Assembly (NCBI RefSeq): GCF_900544955.1
Contig: NZ_UQXD01000053.1
Location: forward strand, 1 to 15,017
Source: an uncultured Oscillibacter sp.
GTDB taxonomy: Bacteria > Bacillota > Clostridia > Oscillospirales > Oscillospiraceae
DNA length: 15,017 nucleotides
Direction of reading: 5' to 3'
Position 1 is the first letter of the stretch; the number at the start of each line of letters is the position of its first letter. Shown here piece after piece: positions 1 through 6,469 of the stretch. A model generated the notes under the pieces. It was not told the origin of the DNA. It saw only the letters and a program-made list of their open reading frames with translations, and did no database searches. A program made the position numbers and the translations under genes.

Positions 1-5
1 CCGCC

Positions 6-554
6 TCATTTCAGATACCGGCGCACCCGCCGGGACACCAGCACCGCCAGGGCCAGCTTCACCAGGTCCGGCAGGACGAAGGGGAACACGCAGGCGCTCA
101 GGGCGGAGAGCAGGCCCATGGGCCCCTTGGTCTGGGTGTACACCATCAGGAACCAGGCGGTGCCGAAGGCGTAGCACACCGCAAGGCCCAGCAGGCAGGC
201 GCACACCGTCACCGGCAGGGAGGTGCCGAAACGGGCGGTGAGGAGCCAGAACAGCGCCGCGGACACCAGAAAGCCCACGATGTACCCCCCGGTGGTACCC
301 AGCAGCACTCCCAGGCCCCCCTGGAAGTTGGAGAACACCGGCAGGCCCACGGCCCCCATCAGCAGATATACCACCACGGCGTACAGTCCCCGCCGTCCCC
401 CCAGGGTGGCCAGCGCCGCGAACACGGCGAAGGTCTGGAGGGTGAAGGGCACCGTCAGGGGAATGGAAATCCAGGCGCACACCGCCATCAGTACCGCGAA
501 CAGCGCGATATACGCAAGGTCCACCGTCCGGAACCGGGTCTTGTCAGCAGTCAT
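6..554 (-). CDS. bioY: BioY, biotin uptake substrate-binding membrane protein
   Basis: 182-residue integral membrane protein of the BioY family, the S component that captures biotin for an ECF-type transporter. Hydrophobic segments lie at about residues 13-31, 42-52, 57-70, 88-106, 114-138 and 155-174. Family hallmarks are PFTLQTF (36-42), the glycine-rich stretch around GVLLGTTGGYIVGF (82-95) and a C-terminal PDLVKLALA (162-170). The start at 554 was chosen over an ATG 20 codons upstream because AGGAGG sits just before it and because the upstream promoter places the transcript start near 579, inside that extension. No EcfA or EcfT gene is visible, so BioY would work alone or with a shared ECF module elsewhere (inference). 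A BirA operator overlaps the promoter, so repression by biotin is expected. Family assignment is firm. Confidence 0.95.
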   Translation of the reverse strand: MTADKTRFRTVDLAYIALFAVLMAVCAWISIPLTVPFTLQTFAVFAALATLGGRRGLYAVVVYLLMGAVGLPVFSNFQGGLGVLLGTTGGYIVGFLVSAALFWLLTARFGTSLPVTVCACLLGLAVCYAFGTAWFLMVYTQTKGPMGLLSALSACVFPFVLPDLVKLALAVLVSRRVRRYLK

Positions 555-585
555 TGGGAGAGCCTCCTTCTTTTGGAATGCTCCC

Positions 586-614
586 AGCATACGCCTTGCC
601 GCCCTGATTGTCAA
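586..614 (-). promoter_or_regulatory. bioY promoter
   Basis: On the minus strand, TTGACA (614-609), a 17-nt spacer and TATGCT (591-586) form a sigma-70/SigA-type promoter. Transcription would begin near 579, about 25 nt before the bioY start. The -35 hexamer lies inside the BirA operator half-site. Confidence 0.85.
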
Positions 615-639
615 CCATAAAAATAAACATGGTTAACAA
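608..639. promoter_or_regulatory. BirA (biotin repressor) operator
   Basis: TTGTCAACC (608-616), 14 A/T-rich bases, then GGTTAACAA (631-639). The half-sites are inverted repeats with one mismatch, matching the known Firmicutes BirA consensus of TTGTwAACC-N14/15-GGTTwACAA. It covers the -35 of the bioY promoter, so holo-BirA bound here would block polymerase when biotin is plentiful. The site also supports the bioY call independently. Confidence 0.93.
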
Positions 640-655
640 CTGGGGGGAAACCGAG

Positions 656-679
656 GGCGGGAGAGCGCGCTCTCCCGCC
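656..679 (-). terminator. Hairpin after the uracil-DNA glycosylase gene
   Basis: A perfect 24-nt palindrome (GGCGGGAGAGCG and its complement) begins 3 nt past the glycosylase stop. On the minus strand it is followed by TCGGTTTCCCC, a poor U-tract, so termination would be weak. It separates this gene from the bioY promoter. Confidence 0.5.
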
Positions 680-682
680 GCT

Positions 683-1255
683 TCAGAGGATGGTGCCGGG
701 ACAGAGCTCCCGGACCTTGGCCTGGATGGACTTCAGGTCCTCGAAGGTCTCCGGCCGCTTGCCCACGTCCCGCAGCAGCGCCGCCGGGTGGTAGATGGCG
801 GTCATCTGCACGCCGCCCCGGCTGAACCACTGGCCGTGCTCCACGGTGATTTTGAACTCCTCCTTGATGATGGCCTTGGCGGCGATGCGCCCCAGGCAGA
901 CGATGACCTTGGGCCGCAGCAGGGCCGTCTGCCGCCGGAGCCAGCCCATGCAGGCGTCCTGCTCCACGTTCAGGGGGTCCCGGTTGTTGGGGGGACGGCA
1001 TTTGACGATGTTGGCGATGTAGACCTTGGTGCGGTCCAGGCCGATGATCTCCAGCATGTCGTCCAGCAGCTGCCCCGCCCGTCCCACAAAGGGGACGCCC
1101 TGCTCGTCCTCGTGCTGGCCGGGGCCCTCTCCGATCAGCAGAATTTCCGCCGTCTCCGCCCCGGTGCCGAAGACCACGTGGGTGCGGGTCTGGGCCAGGT
1201 CGCAGCCCTGGCACGCCATGCAGTCCGCCCGCAGGCTCTCCCAGGTGTCGGCCAT
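683..1255 (-). CDS. Uracil-DNA glycosylase, family 4 (Fe-S cluster)
   Basis: 190-residue type 4 uracil-DNA glycosylase, which removes uracil from DNA to start base excision repair. The active-site block GEGPGQHEDEQGVPFVGRAG spans residues 42-61 and the second motif HPAALLR spans 156-162. Four cysteines at 15, 18, 86 and 102 match the spacing of the family's 4Fe-4S ligands (CxxC near the N-terminus, then Cx15C). The start at 1255 has AAGGAGG just upstream. An in-frame ATG 31 codons earlier would have to be transcribed from upstream of the TATAAT promoter, so it was rejected. Length fits the family. The gene stands alone and is divergent from the next one. Confidence is high. Confidence 0.95.
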   Translation of the reverse strand: MADTWESLRADCMACQGCDLAQTRTHVVFGTGAETAEILLIGEGPGQHEDEQGVPFVGRAGQLLDDMLEIIGLDRTKVYIANIVKCRPPNNRDPLNVEQDACMGWLRRQTALLRPKVIVCLGRIAAKAIIKEEFKITVEHGQWFSRGGVQMTAIYHPAALLRDVGKRPETFEDLKSIQAKVRELCPGTIL

Positions 1256-1288
1256 GTGTCCGCCTCCTTTTTTAAGTGGTTTTTTGTG

Positions 1289-1317
1289 ATTATACCACGG
1301 GAGGCCGGTTGGCGCAA
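1289..1317 (-). promoter_or_regulatory. Promoter of the uracil-DNA glycosylase gene
   Basis: Minus strand: TTGCGC (1317-1312), a 17-nt spacer ending in TGG, and a perfect TATAAT (1294-1289), which makes an extended -10 (TGGTATAAT). It lies 34 nt upstream of the start codon. No equally clear promoter was found for the divergent gene starting at 1370. Confidence 0.85.
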
Positions 1318-1369
1318 TGGCGGGAATATTGTCCCCCCGCCGGGGCACACTGGGACGGGAGGGAAGACG

Positions 1370-1930
1370 ATGGCACTTTGGCTCTGGCAGTTTTGGACAT
1401 ACAGCTTTCTGGGATTTTTACTGGAAAAGGCATTCGCCGCCGCCACCGGGTCAGCGCGGCGGGCGCGGCGGTGCTTTCTGCTGCTGCCCCTGTGCCCGGT
1501 GTACGGCCTGGGGGCCCTGGCGGTGCTGGCTCTGCCCCCGGCGCTGACGGACTCCTTCTGGGGGCTGGCGGTGTGGGGCGGCCTGGCGGCCACGGCGGTG
1601 GAGTACGCCGTCCACTGGGGGTATGAGGCGGCCTTCGGCGTCCGCTTCTGGGACTACGGCCAGGTGTGGGGCAATCTCCGGGGACGGGTGTGCGTGCCCT
1701 TCTCCCTGGCATGGGGAGTGCTGCTGGCGGCGGGACTGCCGCCGGTCCAGGGGTGGCTGGCCCCCCGGCTGGCGGCCATTCCGCCCCAGCTCACCTACGC
1801 CGCCCTGCTCCTCTTCACCGCCGACGCTCTGCTCTCCGCCCGGCTGCTGTACCGGACCGGAGAGGCGGAGTCGGTGCGCCCGCCGCTGTTCCGGGCAGGG
1901 AGAGAGCCCCCGGCGCAGCCGGAGGCGTGA
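1370..1930 (+). CDS. Putative ABC transporter type IV / CmpB-like membrane protein (PF06541-like)
   Basis: 186-residue membrane protein resembling the ABC_trans_CmpB family, which is common in Clostridia. Members are named as putative transporter permeases, but their function is not established. The sequence opens with a membrane helix ending in GFLLEK (residues 15-20), then CPVYGLGALAVLAL (42-55), a helix near 65-80, the family signature WDYGQVWGNLRGRVCVPFSLAWG (about 93-115), and a final helix near 135-155. The C-terminal ~25 residues are Arg/Pro/Glu-rich and probably cytoplasmic. The start has GGGAGG about 8 nt upstream. The frame stays open for another 254 codons upstream, but that stretch is antisense to the glycosylase gene and has no family character. 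No ATP-binding partner is adjacent. Confidence 0.8.
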   Translation: MALWLWQFWTYSFLGFLLEKAFAAATGSARRARRCFLLLPLCPVYGLGALAVLALPPALTDSFWGLAVWGGLAATAVEYAVHWGYEAAFGVRFWDYGQVWGNLRGRVCVPFSLAWGVLLAAGLPPVQGWLAPRLAAIPPQLTYAALLLFTADALLSARLLYRTGEAESVRPPLFRAGREPPAQPEA

Positions 1931-1966
1931 GGGTGCCCCAAAGGTGCCGCAAGCGTTCTTTCGGGG

Positions 1967-2020
1967 GGCTGCGGCCCGTTGTATGTAAGCGGTGCGTCTT
2001 CGGCGCATCGCTTGTACGCC
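1967..2020 (+). repeat. Intergenic structured repeat, copy A
   Basis: About 54 nt that recurs as a diverged copy on the minus strand at 7949-7895. The core (1987-2013) folds as AAGCGGTGCG / CGCATCGCTT around a CUUCGG tetraloop with one bulged pyrimidine. The region 5' to the core, from GGCTGC (1967-1972) through CCCGTTG, is shared with copy B at roughly 18 of 26 positions. It sits 36 nt past the stop of the 1370-1930 gene, in a tail-to-tail gap. Family identity is unknown to me. Confidence 0.6.
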
Positions 2021-2070
2021 TGCGGGCCGAGAAAAATGTTCCGCCCCGGGAGACGATTTGAATAGGAGAA

Positions 2071-2093
2071 GGCCTCCGGCTCAGCCGGAGGCC
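2071..2093. terminator. Bidirectional terminator hairpin
   Basis: GGCCTCCGGC, loop TCA, GCCGGAGGCC: a perfect 10-bp stem. On the plus strand it is followed by TTCGTCTGTTT, serving the 1370-1930 gene. On the minus strand it is followed by TTCTCCTATT, serving the lipase/membrane-protein operon. The minus-strand stop codon (2083-2081) is the loop itself, so the last codons of that gene form one arm of the stem. Confidence 0.75.
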
Positions 2094-2827
2094 TTCGTCT
2101 GTTTGGAGAGGTCCTTGCCGCCGGGCTTCCAGCGGCACAGGTGCTCCTGGCAGTGGCGGCACTGGAGCGACTGGTTGCTGCTCTCGAAGAACCGCTCCCG
2201 GCGGAAGAGGTACGTCACCTCCCAGCGCAGAAACACCACCGTGGCCAGGATACAGGCGGACTGGGAAAAGGCGTTGTGCAGGGCCAGCAGCGGCGTGCAC
2301 AGCATCAGGTAGTCCCAGTTGTAGATGCGGCAGGTGGTGCAGCAGCGGTTGTGCATGATCCAGGCCTGGAAGGGACAGAAGAACAGCACGCAGAAAATGT
2401 CGCACACCCCGTAGAACCCGGCCAGGCACACCAGGAAGCGCTGGTCCGCCAAGCCCTGCCGGTAGGCCAACAGGATCAGGGCGTTGGCGGCGGCCCATAC
2501 CGCCAGCACCCGCCCCGCCCCCAAATCCGCCTCCCGCACCGCCTGGGGGGACACCACCCGGCCGGTGGAGCGGAAGCGGCTGCCGAACACCTTCTGGCAG
2601 CCCAGGCTCTCCAGCCGGGAGGGGAAGAGGCGGAAGACCATGGAGGCCATCAGCAGCAGCCAGAGGGCCGTCATGGGGGAGGGGTGGAGAGGCCCCGCCG
2701 CCAGGTCCGCGGCGAACCGCTCCGGCAGGGCCAGGGCGTAGAAGAGCAAACCGGCGAAGGCGGCGGTCCGGACCGCCAGGCGGCAGGCGTAAAACCGCCG
2801 GGTAACGGACGAGTTCATGGTTTTCAT
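2081..2827 (-). CDS. Cysteine-rich integral membrane protein of unknown function
   Basis: 248 residues with about five membrane segments (near 15-34, 52-67, 107-122, 131-152 and 173-206). There are 14 cysteines, clustered in two places. The first is at the exit of the fourth segment: C151, then HNRCCTTCRIYNWD (159-172) with C162, C163 and C166. The second is a short cytoplasmic-looking tail with C223-x2-C226-x4-C231 plus H225 and H229. Such clusters suggest metal binding or redox chemistry, but I recognise no characterised family. The start ATG overlaps the stop of the upstream hydrolase gene (ATGA), so the two are probably translationally coupled and co-transcribed. An SD-like AAGGAGG lies about 13 nt upstream. 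An alternative ATG exists three codons later. The conserved-looking CTTCRIYNWD block could serve as a search anchor. Confidence 0.75.
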   Translation of the reverse strand: MKTMNSSVTRRFYACRLAVRTAAFAGLLFYALALPERFAADLAAGPLHPSPMTALWLLLMASMVFRLFPSRLESLGCQKVFGSRFRSTGRVVSPQAVREADLGAGRVLAVWAAANALILLAYRQGLADQRFLVCLAGFYGVCDIFCVLFFCPFQAWIMHNRCCTTCRIYNWDYLMLCTPLLALHNAFSQSACILATVVFLRWEVTYLFRRERFFESSNQSLQCRHCQEHLCRWKPGGKDLSKQTKASG

Positions 2828-3780
2828 AGGGCAGGGGGCACCCTCCTTTTTTCAGATAGGCGCTCCTCCAGCCACCGGGCGATGTCCTGGTAAATGGTTT
2901 CCCGGCAGTCCTCCTGGAGGAGCTCGTGGCGCAGGTCCGGATACAGGCGGAGGGAGACCTGCCGCACCCCGGCCCGCTGAAAGCTGCGGAAGGCTCGCCG
3001 GACCCCCTTGCCGCACGCCCCCACCGGGTCCATGGCGCCGGAGAGGAAGAGGACGGGGGTGGTGAGGTTCATCCGCCGCAGGTGCTCGGGCTGCTCAATA
3101 TAGGCGATGCCCGCCAGCATCTCCCGGAAGAGGCCGATGGTGGGGGTCTCGCCGCAGAGGGGGTCCTGGAGGTAGGCGTCCACGTTCTCCCGGGAGAGGC
3201 TCAGCCAGTCGAAGGCGGTGCGGTTGGGGGCGAAGTGCCGGTTGTAGGAGCCGAAGGCCAGCCGGTCCACCAGGGGGCTGGGGCGGTCCTCCCCGATCCG
3301 GCGGCTCTCGGCGGCGGCCGTCGCCCGGCCTGCGGCCACCAGGGCGGGGGGCATCTGGCCGGTGCCCATGAGGATGGCGCCGTCCACAGTGCCGGGGTAG
3401 CGGATCAGGTAGGTCCGGGCCAGGAAGGAGCCCATGGAGTGGCCCAGCAGAAAGCAGGGCAGGCCGGGAAACCGCCGCCCCGCCAGCTCCCGGCGGGCGT
3501 ACAGGTCCGCCGTCACCCAGTCCCAGCTGCCCTTGGGGCCGAAGTACAGCCGGGGGGCGCCGGGGGCCACGGAGGCCCCGTGGCCCAGGTGGTCGTGGCC
3601 CGCCACCGTGAAGCCCCGGTTTGTCAGAAACTCCGCCAGGGGCCGGTAGCGCAGAAGATACTCCGCCACGCCGTGGGAGACCAGCACCACCGCCCGGGGG
3701 GCCGTCTCCGGCGTCCACTCCACCGCGTGGAGGGCGGTTTTTCCGTCGGCGGAGGGAAAGGTAAATTCCGTTTGCACCAT
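2824..3780 (-). CDS. Alpha/beta hydrolase, monoacylglycerol lipase / lysophospholipase-like
   Basis: 318-residue serine hydrolase of the Hydrolase_4 (monoacylglycerol lipase-like) group, predicted to cleave mono-acyl lipid esters in the cytosol. The oxyanion HG is at 36-37, followed by YxPLAEFLxxxGFTVxGHDHLGHG (45-68), typical of the group. The nucleophile is S115 in GHSMGS, the acid D251 (GAMDP) and the base H285 (DLRHE), so the triad is complete. A lid-like insert spans about 145-235. No signal peptide is visible. The start at 3780 has AAGGAGG 11 nt upstream. A 16-codon longer form was rejected for lacking this site. Its stop overlaps the ATG of the membrane protein gene. It is divergent from glpK: a lipase releasing glycerol beside glycerol kinase would make a plausible lipid-glycerol salvage pair (inference). 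Confidence 0.9.
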   Translation of the reverse strand: MVQTEFTFPSADGKTALHAVEWTPETAPRAVVLVSHGVAEYLLRYRPLAEFLTNRGFTVAGHDHLGHGASVAPGAPRLYFGPKGSWDWVTADLYARRELAGRRFPGLPCFLLGHSMGSFLARTYLIRYPGTVDGAILMGTGQMPPALVAAGRATAAAESRRIGEDRPSPLVDRLAFGSYNRHFAPNRTAFDWLSLSRENVDAYLQDPLCGETPTIGLFREMLAGIAYIEQPEHLRRMNLTTPVLFLSGAMDPVGACGKGVRRAFRSFQRAGVRQVSLRLYPDLRHELLQEDCRETIYQDIARWLEERLSEKRRVPPAL

Positions 3781-3860
3781 GGAAACATCTGCCTCCTTGT
3801 GGTATACTCGTTGGAGACATCGTATCACATCCTGCGGGAAAATGCCAGAGGAGGTTGTTT
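3781..3860. promoter_or_regulatory. Divergent promoter region, lipase operon and glpK
   Basis: 80 nt between two divergent starts. On the plus strand, TGGTATACT (3800-3808) is a good extended -10 for glpK, with only a weak -35 (ATGGAA, 3779-3784). On the minus strand, TACGAT (about 3825-3820) with a TGGCAT-like -35 17 nt upstream could serve the lipase, but it is less convincing. No catabolite-repression (cre) consensus or GlpP antiterminator hairpin was seen. Confidence 0.5.
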
Positions 3861-5366
3861 ATGGAAGCCTTTGTCGTCGCCCTGGACCAGGGAACCACCA
3901 CGTCCCGGGCCATTCTCTTCAACCAGGCGGGGGAGATCGTCTCCCGGGCCCAGCACCCCTTCCGCCAGATTTACACCCAGCCCGGCTGGGTGGAGCACGA
4001 CCCCATGGAAATCTGGGCCACGGAGCGGCGGGCCCTGGCGGAGGCGGTGGCCCACACGGACCCCAAGCAGATCGCCGCCCTGGGCATCACCAACCAGCGG
4101 GAGACCACCATCCTCTGGGAGCGGGCCACCGGCCGCCCGGTGTACAACGCCATCGTCTGGCAGTGCCGCCGCACCGCCGCCATCTGCGAGCAGCTGAAGG
4201 CGGACGGCCTGGAGGAGCTGGTGGCGGAGCGGACGGGCCTCCTCATCGATGCCTACTTCTCCGGCACCAAGCTCAAGTGGCTGCTGGACAACCTCCCCGG
4301 CGTCCGGGATCGGGCGGAGCGGGGGGAGCTGTGCGCCGGCACGGTGGACACCTGGCTGATCTGGCAGCTCACCGGCGGGCGGGTCCACGTGACGGACTAC
4401 TCCAACGCCTCCCGCACCATGCTCTTCAACATCCATACCCTGGCGTGGGATGAGGAGCTGTGCCGCCTTTTGGGCATCCCCATGGCCCTGCTGCCTGAGC
4501 CCCGGCCCAACAGCCAGGTGTACGGCGCCGTGGCGGAGGGGCTGCCCGGGCTGGAGGCCCTGGCGGGCATCCCCATCTGCGGCAGCGCCGGGGACCAGCC
4601 CGCCGCCCTCTTCGGGCAGGCCTGCTTCACCCCCGGCCAGGCGAAGAACACCTACGGCACCGGCTGCTTCACGCTGATGAACGTGGGCGGGGCGCCGGTG
4701 CGGTCCCGGGCGGGGCTGGTGAGCTCCGTGGGCTGGTCCGTGGGGGGCGAGACCACCTACGCCCTGGAGGGCAGCGTCTTCAACGCCGGCAGCACCATCC
4801 AGTGGCTCCGGGACGAGCTGGGCCTCATCGAGACGGCGCCGGAGTGCGACCGGCTGGCGGAGAGTGTCCCCTCCTCCGGCGGCGTGTACATCGTGCCCGC
4901 CTTCACCGGCCTGGGGGCGCCCTACTGGGACATGTACGCCCGGGGGACCATGGTGGGCCTCACCCGGGGCACCACCCGGGCCCACATCGCCCGGGCGGTG
5001 CTGGACGCCATCGCCTTCCAGGTGACGGACCTGGTGCACGCCATGGCCGCCGACGCCCCCTGCCCGCTGACGTGCCTGCGGGTGGACGGCGGCGCGTCGG
5101 TCAGCGACATCTTGATGCAGACCCAGGCGGATTTGCTCCGCCTGCCGGTGGACCGCCCCGCCCAGGTGGAGACTACCGCCTTCGGCGCGGCGGCCCTGGC
5201 GGGGCTGGCGGCGGGGGTCTGGAGCGACCTCCGGGAGCTGGAGGGCCTGCGCCGCAGCCAGCACGTCTTCCAGCCCCAGCGGGAGGAGGCGGCCTGCGCC
5301 GAGAGCTACCGCCAGTGGCGCCGGGCGGTGGAGCGGTCCCGGGCGTGGATTGAAAACGATATGTAA
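3861..5366 (+). CDS. glpK: Glycerol kinase
   Basis: 501-residue FGGY-family kinase that phosphorylates glycerol to sn-glycerol 3-phosphate with ATP. Length is close to E. coli GlpK (502). Seen: N-terminal phosphate loop DQGTTTSRAI (9-18), ITNQRETT (76-83) with R80 and E81, Y132 (IDAYFSGTK), and GSAGDQPAALFGQ (241-253) with D245 as catalytic base. NTYGTGCF (263-270) follows, as does the C-terminal ATPase lobe with VDGGASVS. The start is the ATG 6 nt after AGAGGAGG; an in-frame TTG two codons earlier was rejected. Residues 200-245 contain no histidine, whereas the Gram-positive enzymes activated by PTS HPr phosphorylate a His in this stretch, so that control seems absent. No glpF or glpD is in view. 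The gene has no obvious terminator. Confidence 0.97.
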   Translation: MEAFVVALDQGTTTSRAILFNQAGEIVSRAQHPFRQIYTQPGWVEHDPMEIWATERRALAEAVAHTDPKQIAALGITNQRETTILWERATGRPVYNAIVWQCRRTAAICEQLKADGLEELVAERTGLLIDAYFSGTKLKWLLDNLPGVRDRAERGELCAGTVDTWLIWQLTGGRVHVTDYSNASRTMLFNIHTLAWDEELCRLLGIPMALLPEPRPNSQVYGAVAEGLPGLEALAGIPICGSAGDQPAALFGQACFTPGQAKNTYGTGCFTLMNVGGAPVRSRAGLVSSVGWSVGGETTYALEGSVFNAGSTIQWLRDELGLIETAPECDRLAESVPSSGGVYIVPAFTGLGAPYWDMYARGTMVGLTRGTTRAHIARAVLDAIAFQVTDLVHAMAADAPCPLTCLRVDGGASVSDILMQTQADLLRLPVDRPAQVETTAFGAAALAGLAAGVWSDLRELEGLRRSQHVFQPQREEAACAESYRQWRRAVERSRAWIENDM

Positions 5367-5382
5367 ACAAACGGAAATGCGG

Positions 5383-5411
5383 TTGCGTTTGCCATAAAAG
5401 TGGGGTATACT
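5383..5411 (+). promoter_or_regulatory. Promoter of the zinc-ribbon protein gene
   Basis: TTGCGT (5383-5388), 17-nt spacer, TATACT (5406-5411). It begins only 17 nt after the glpK stop, so the downstream gene has its own transcript with a leader of about 75 nt. Read-through from glpK is also possible because no terminator lies between. Confidence 0.75.
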
Positions 5412-5490
5412 GAATCCAAAGACCCGGGAAACTGGGGAAAAATGGGACAAAAAAGCGGCCGCAGAGCCGGAGATGAAAGGGGAACCCCAT

Positions 5491-5892
5491 ATGGCATTTT
5501 TTGATGAACTGACCAAAATGGCGAAGGACGTGGCCACAGTGGCCGCGGATAAGGCAAAGGATGCCGCCGAGATGGCGAAGGACGCCGCCGAGGTGGCCAA
5601 GATCAACGTCGCCATCGCCGGCGAGCAGCGGGAGATGGACAAGAACTACCGCGTCATCGGCGAGTGGTTTGTCAGCGAGTACGAGGGGGAAATCCCCGAC
5701 GCGGTGCGGGAGCTGGTGGACGCGGTGTCCGCCGGCAAGGCGAGAATCGCGGAGCTGGAGGCCAGCAAGCCCGCCAAGGAAGAGGAGCCCGTGGTGGTGG
5801 AGAGCGTCCCCGCCGAGAAGAAGTGCCCCATCTGCGGCGCGGAGTCCGACAGCAAGTTCTGCCCCCAGTGTGGGGCGCCCATGGGAGAATAA
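5491..5892 (+). CDS. Small helical protein with C-terminal zinc ribbon, unknown function
   Basis: 133 residues in three parts. Residues 5-48 form an amphipathic Ala/Lys/Asp/Glu helix with a repeated seven-residue unit (AKDAAEM, AKDAAEV), reminiscent of LEA or apolipoprotein-like helices. Residues 49-92 look like a second helical segment. An acidic linker (about 93-110) leads to a double-CxxC zinc ribbon, CPIC (112-115) and CPQC (124-127). No signal peptide or membrane segment is present, so it is predicted to be cytosolic. The start at 5491 was preferred to the ATG at 5473 because the latter has GGAG directly abutting it, while 5491 has AAAGGGG at normal distance. It has its own promoter and terminator, so it is a single-gene unit. 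The zinc ribbon is sure; the role is unknown. Confidence 0.85.
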   Translation: MAFFDELTKMAKDVATVAADKAKDAAEMAKDAAEVAKINVAIAGEQREMDKNYRVIGEWFVSEYEGEIPDAVRELVDAVSAGKARIAELEASKPAKEEEPVVVESVPAEKKCPICGAESDSKFCPQCGAPMGE

Positions 5893-5901
5893 GCGGCATT
5901 T

Positions 5902-5932
5902 GGGCCGGCCCGGAGAGGGCCGGCCCTTTTTT
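5902..5932 (+). terminator. Strong intrinsic terminator
   Basis: GGGCCGGCCC, loop GGAGA, GGGCCGGCCC, then six T residues (5927-5932). Ten G:C pairs with a U-tract make this the most canonical terminator in the window. It ends the zinc-ribbon protein transcript. Confidence 0.93.
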
Positions 5933-5972
5933 CGCCGGGAGCGGGGCGCAGGCCGTCCCCGCGTTGTTTCCC

Positions 5973-6296
5973 GTCCCCCGGGTCGCTTCTCACGCTTTGG
6001 CAGCTTCCTGTCCCCGAGACGGTTTTCGTTCCCGGGCTGGTTCTCACGCCCTGACTGTTATCTGTCTCTGGGACAGTCCTCGTTCCCGGGTCGCTTCTCA
6101 CTCCCCGGCCGCTCTCTGTTCATGGGGAGTTCTTCGTTCCTGGGCCGCATCTCACGCCCCGGCTGCTCCCTGTTCATGGGACGGTTCTCGTCCCCGAGGC
6201 GCTTTTTACTCCCCGGCTGTTACCTACCCCTGGGGCGGTCCTCGTTCCCGGGTTGCTTCTCACGCCCTGGCTGCTCCCTGTCCATAGGACGTTCCC
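5973..6296. repeat. 54-bp tandem repeat (minisatellite), six units
   Basis: Units start at 5973, 6027, 6081, 6135, 6189 and 6243, each exactly 54 bp. Anchors recur in register: CGTTCCCGGG near the unit start, GCTTCTCACGCC about 11 bp in, CCCGGCTG in the middle and GTTCATGGGACGG near the end. Units differ by substitutions only. A degraded continuation runs to about 6390. Because 54 is a multiple of three, several frames stay open through it. In one plus frame it would read as 18-residue units like FPGxFSRPGCSLxxGR, but there is no start signal, and it follows a strong terminator. I therefore treat it as non-coding. The remainder of the 5933-6469 gap (5933-5972 and about 6390-6469) shows nothing recognisable. 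Confidence 0.9.
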
Positions 6297-6469
6297 TGTT
6301 CCTGAGCGGCTCCCCGGTCCTGGAGCGTTCCCCGCCACCCGGACCGCTCCCTGTTTCCTGGGGTCATCCCTGTCCCGGGGACGGTCCTCCTGCCGGACGA
6401 TCTTCCCGCTTCGCCGGTGTGCCGCCGGGGGTGCTTCCCGGGCCGGGAGAAAAAGGCGGCGCGGGGCTC

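Noticed and set aside
608..1369. 254-codon in-frame N-terminal extension of the CmpB-like protein
   Set aside because: It is the antisense of the uracil-DNA glycosylase gene, has no ribosome binding site and no membrane or family character. The family N-terminus matches the ATG at 1370.
1934..2061. Small protein gene in the 1931-2070 gap
   Set aside because: Open frames here follow the structured repeat and lack ribosome binding sites. Similar peptides arise from the repeat copy at 7895-7949 only because the DNA is repeated.
5973..6296. CRISPR array
   Set aside because: The 54-bp units are contiguous with no unique spacers, and no cas gene is present.
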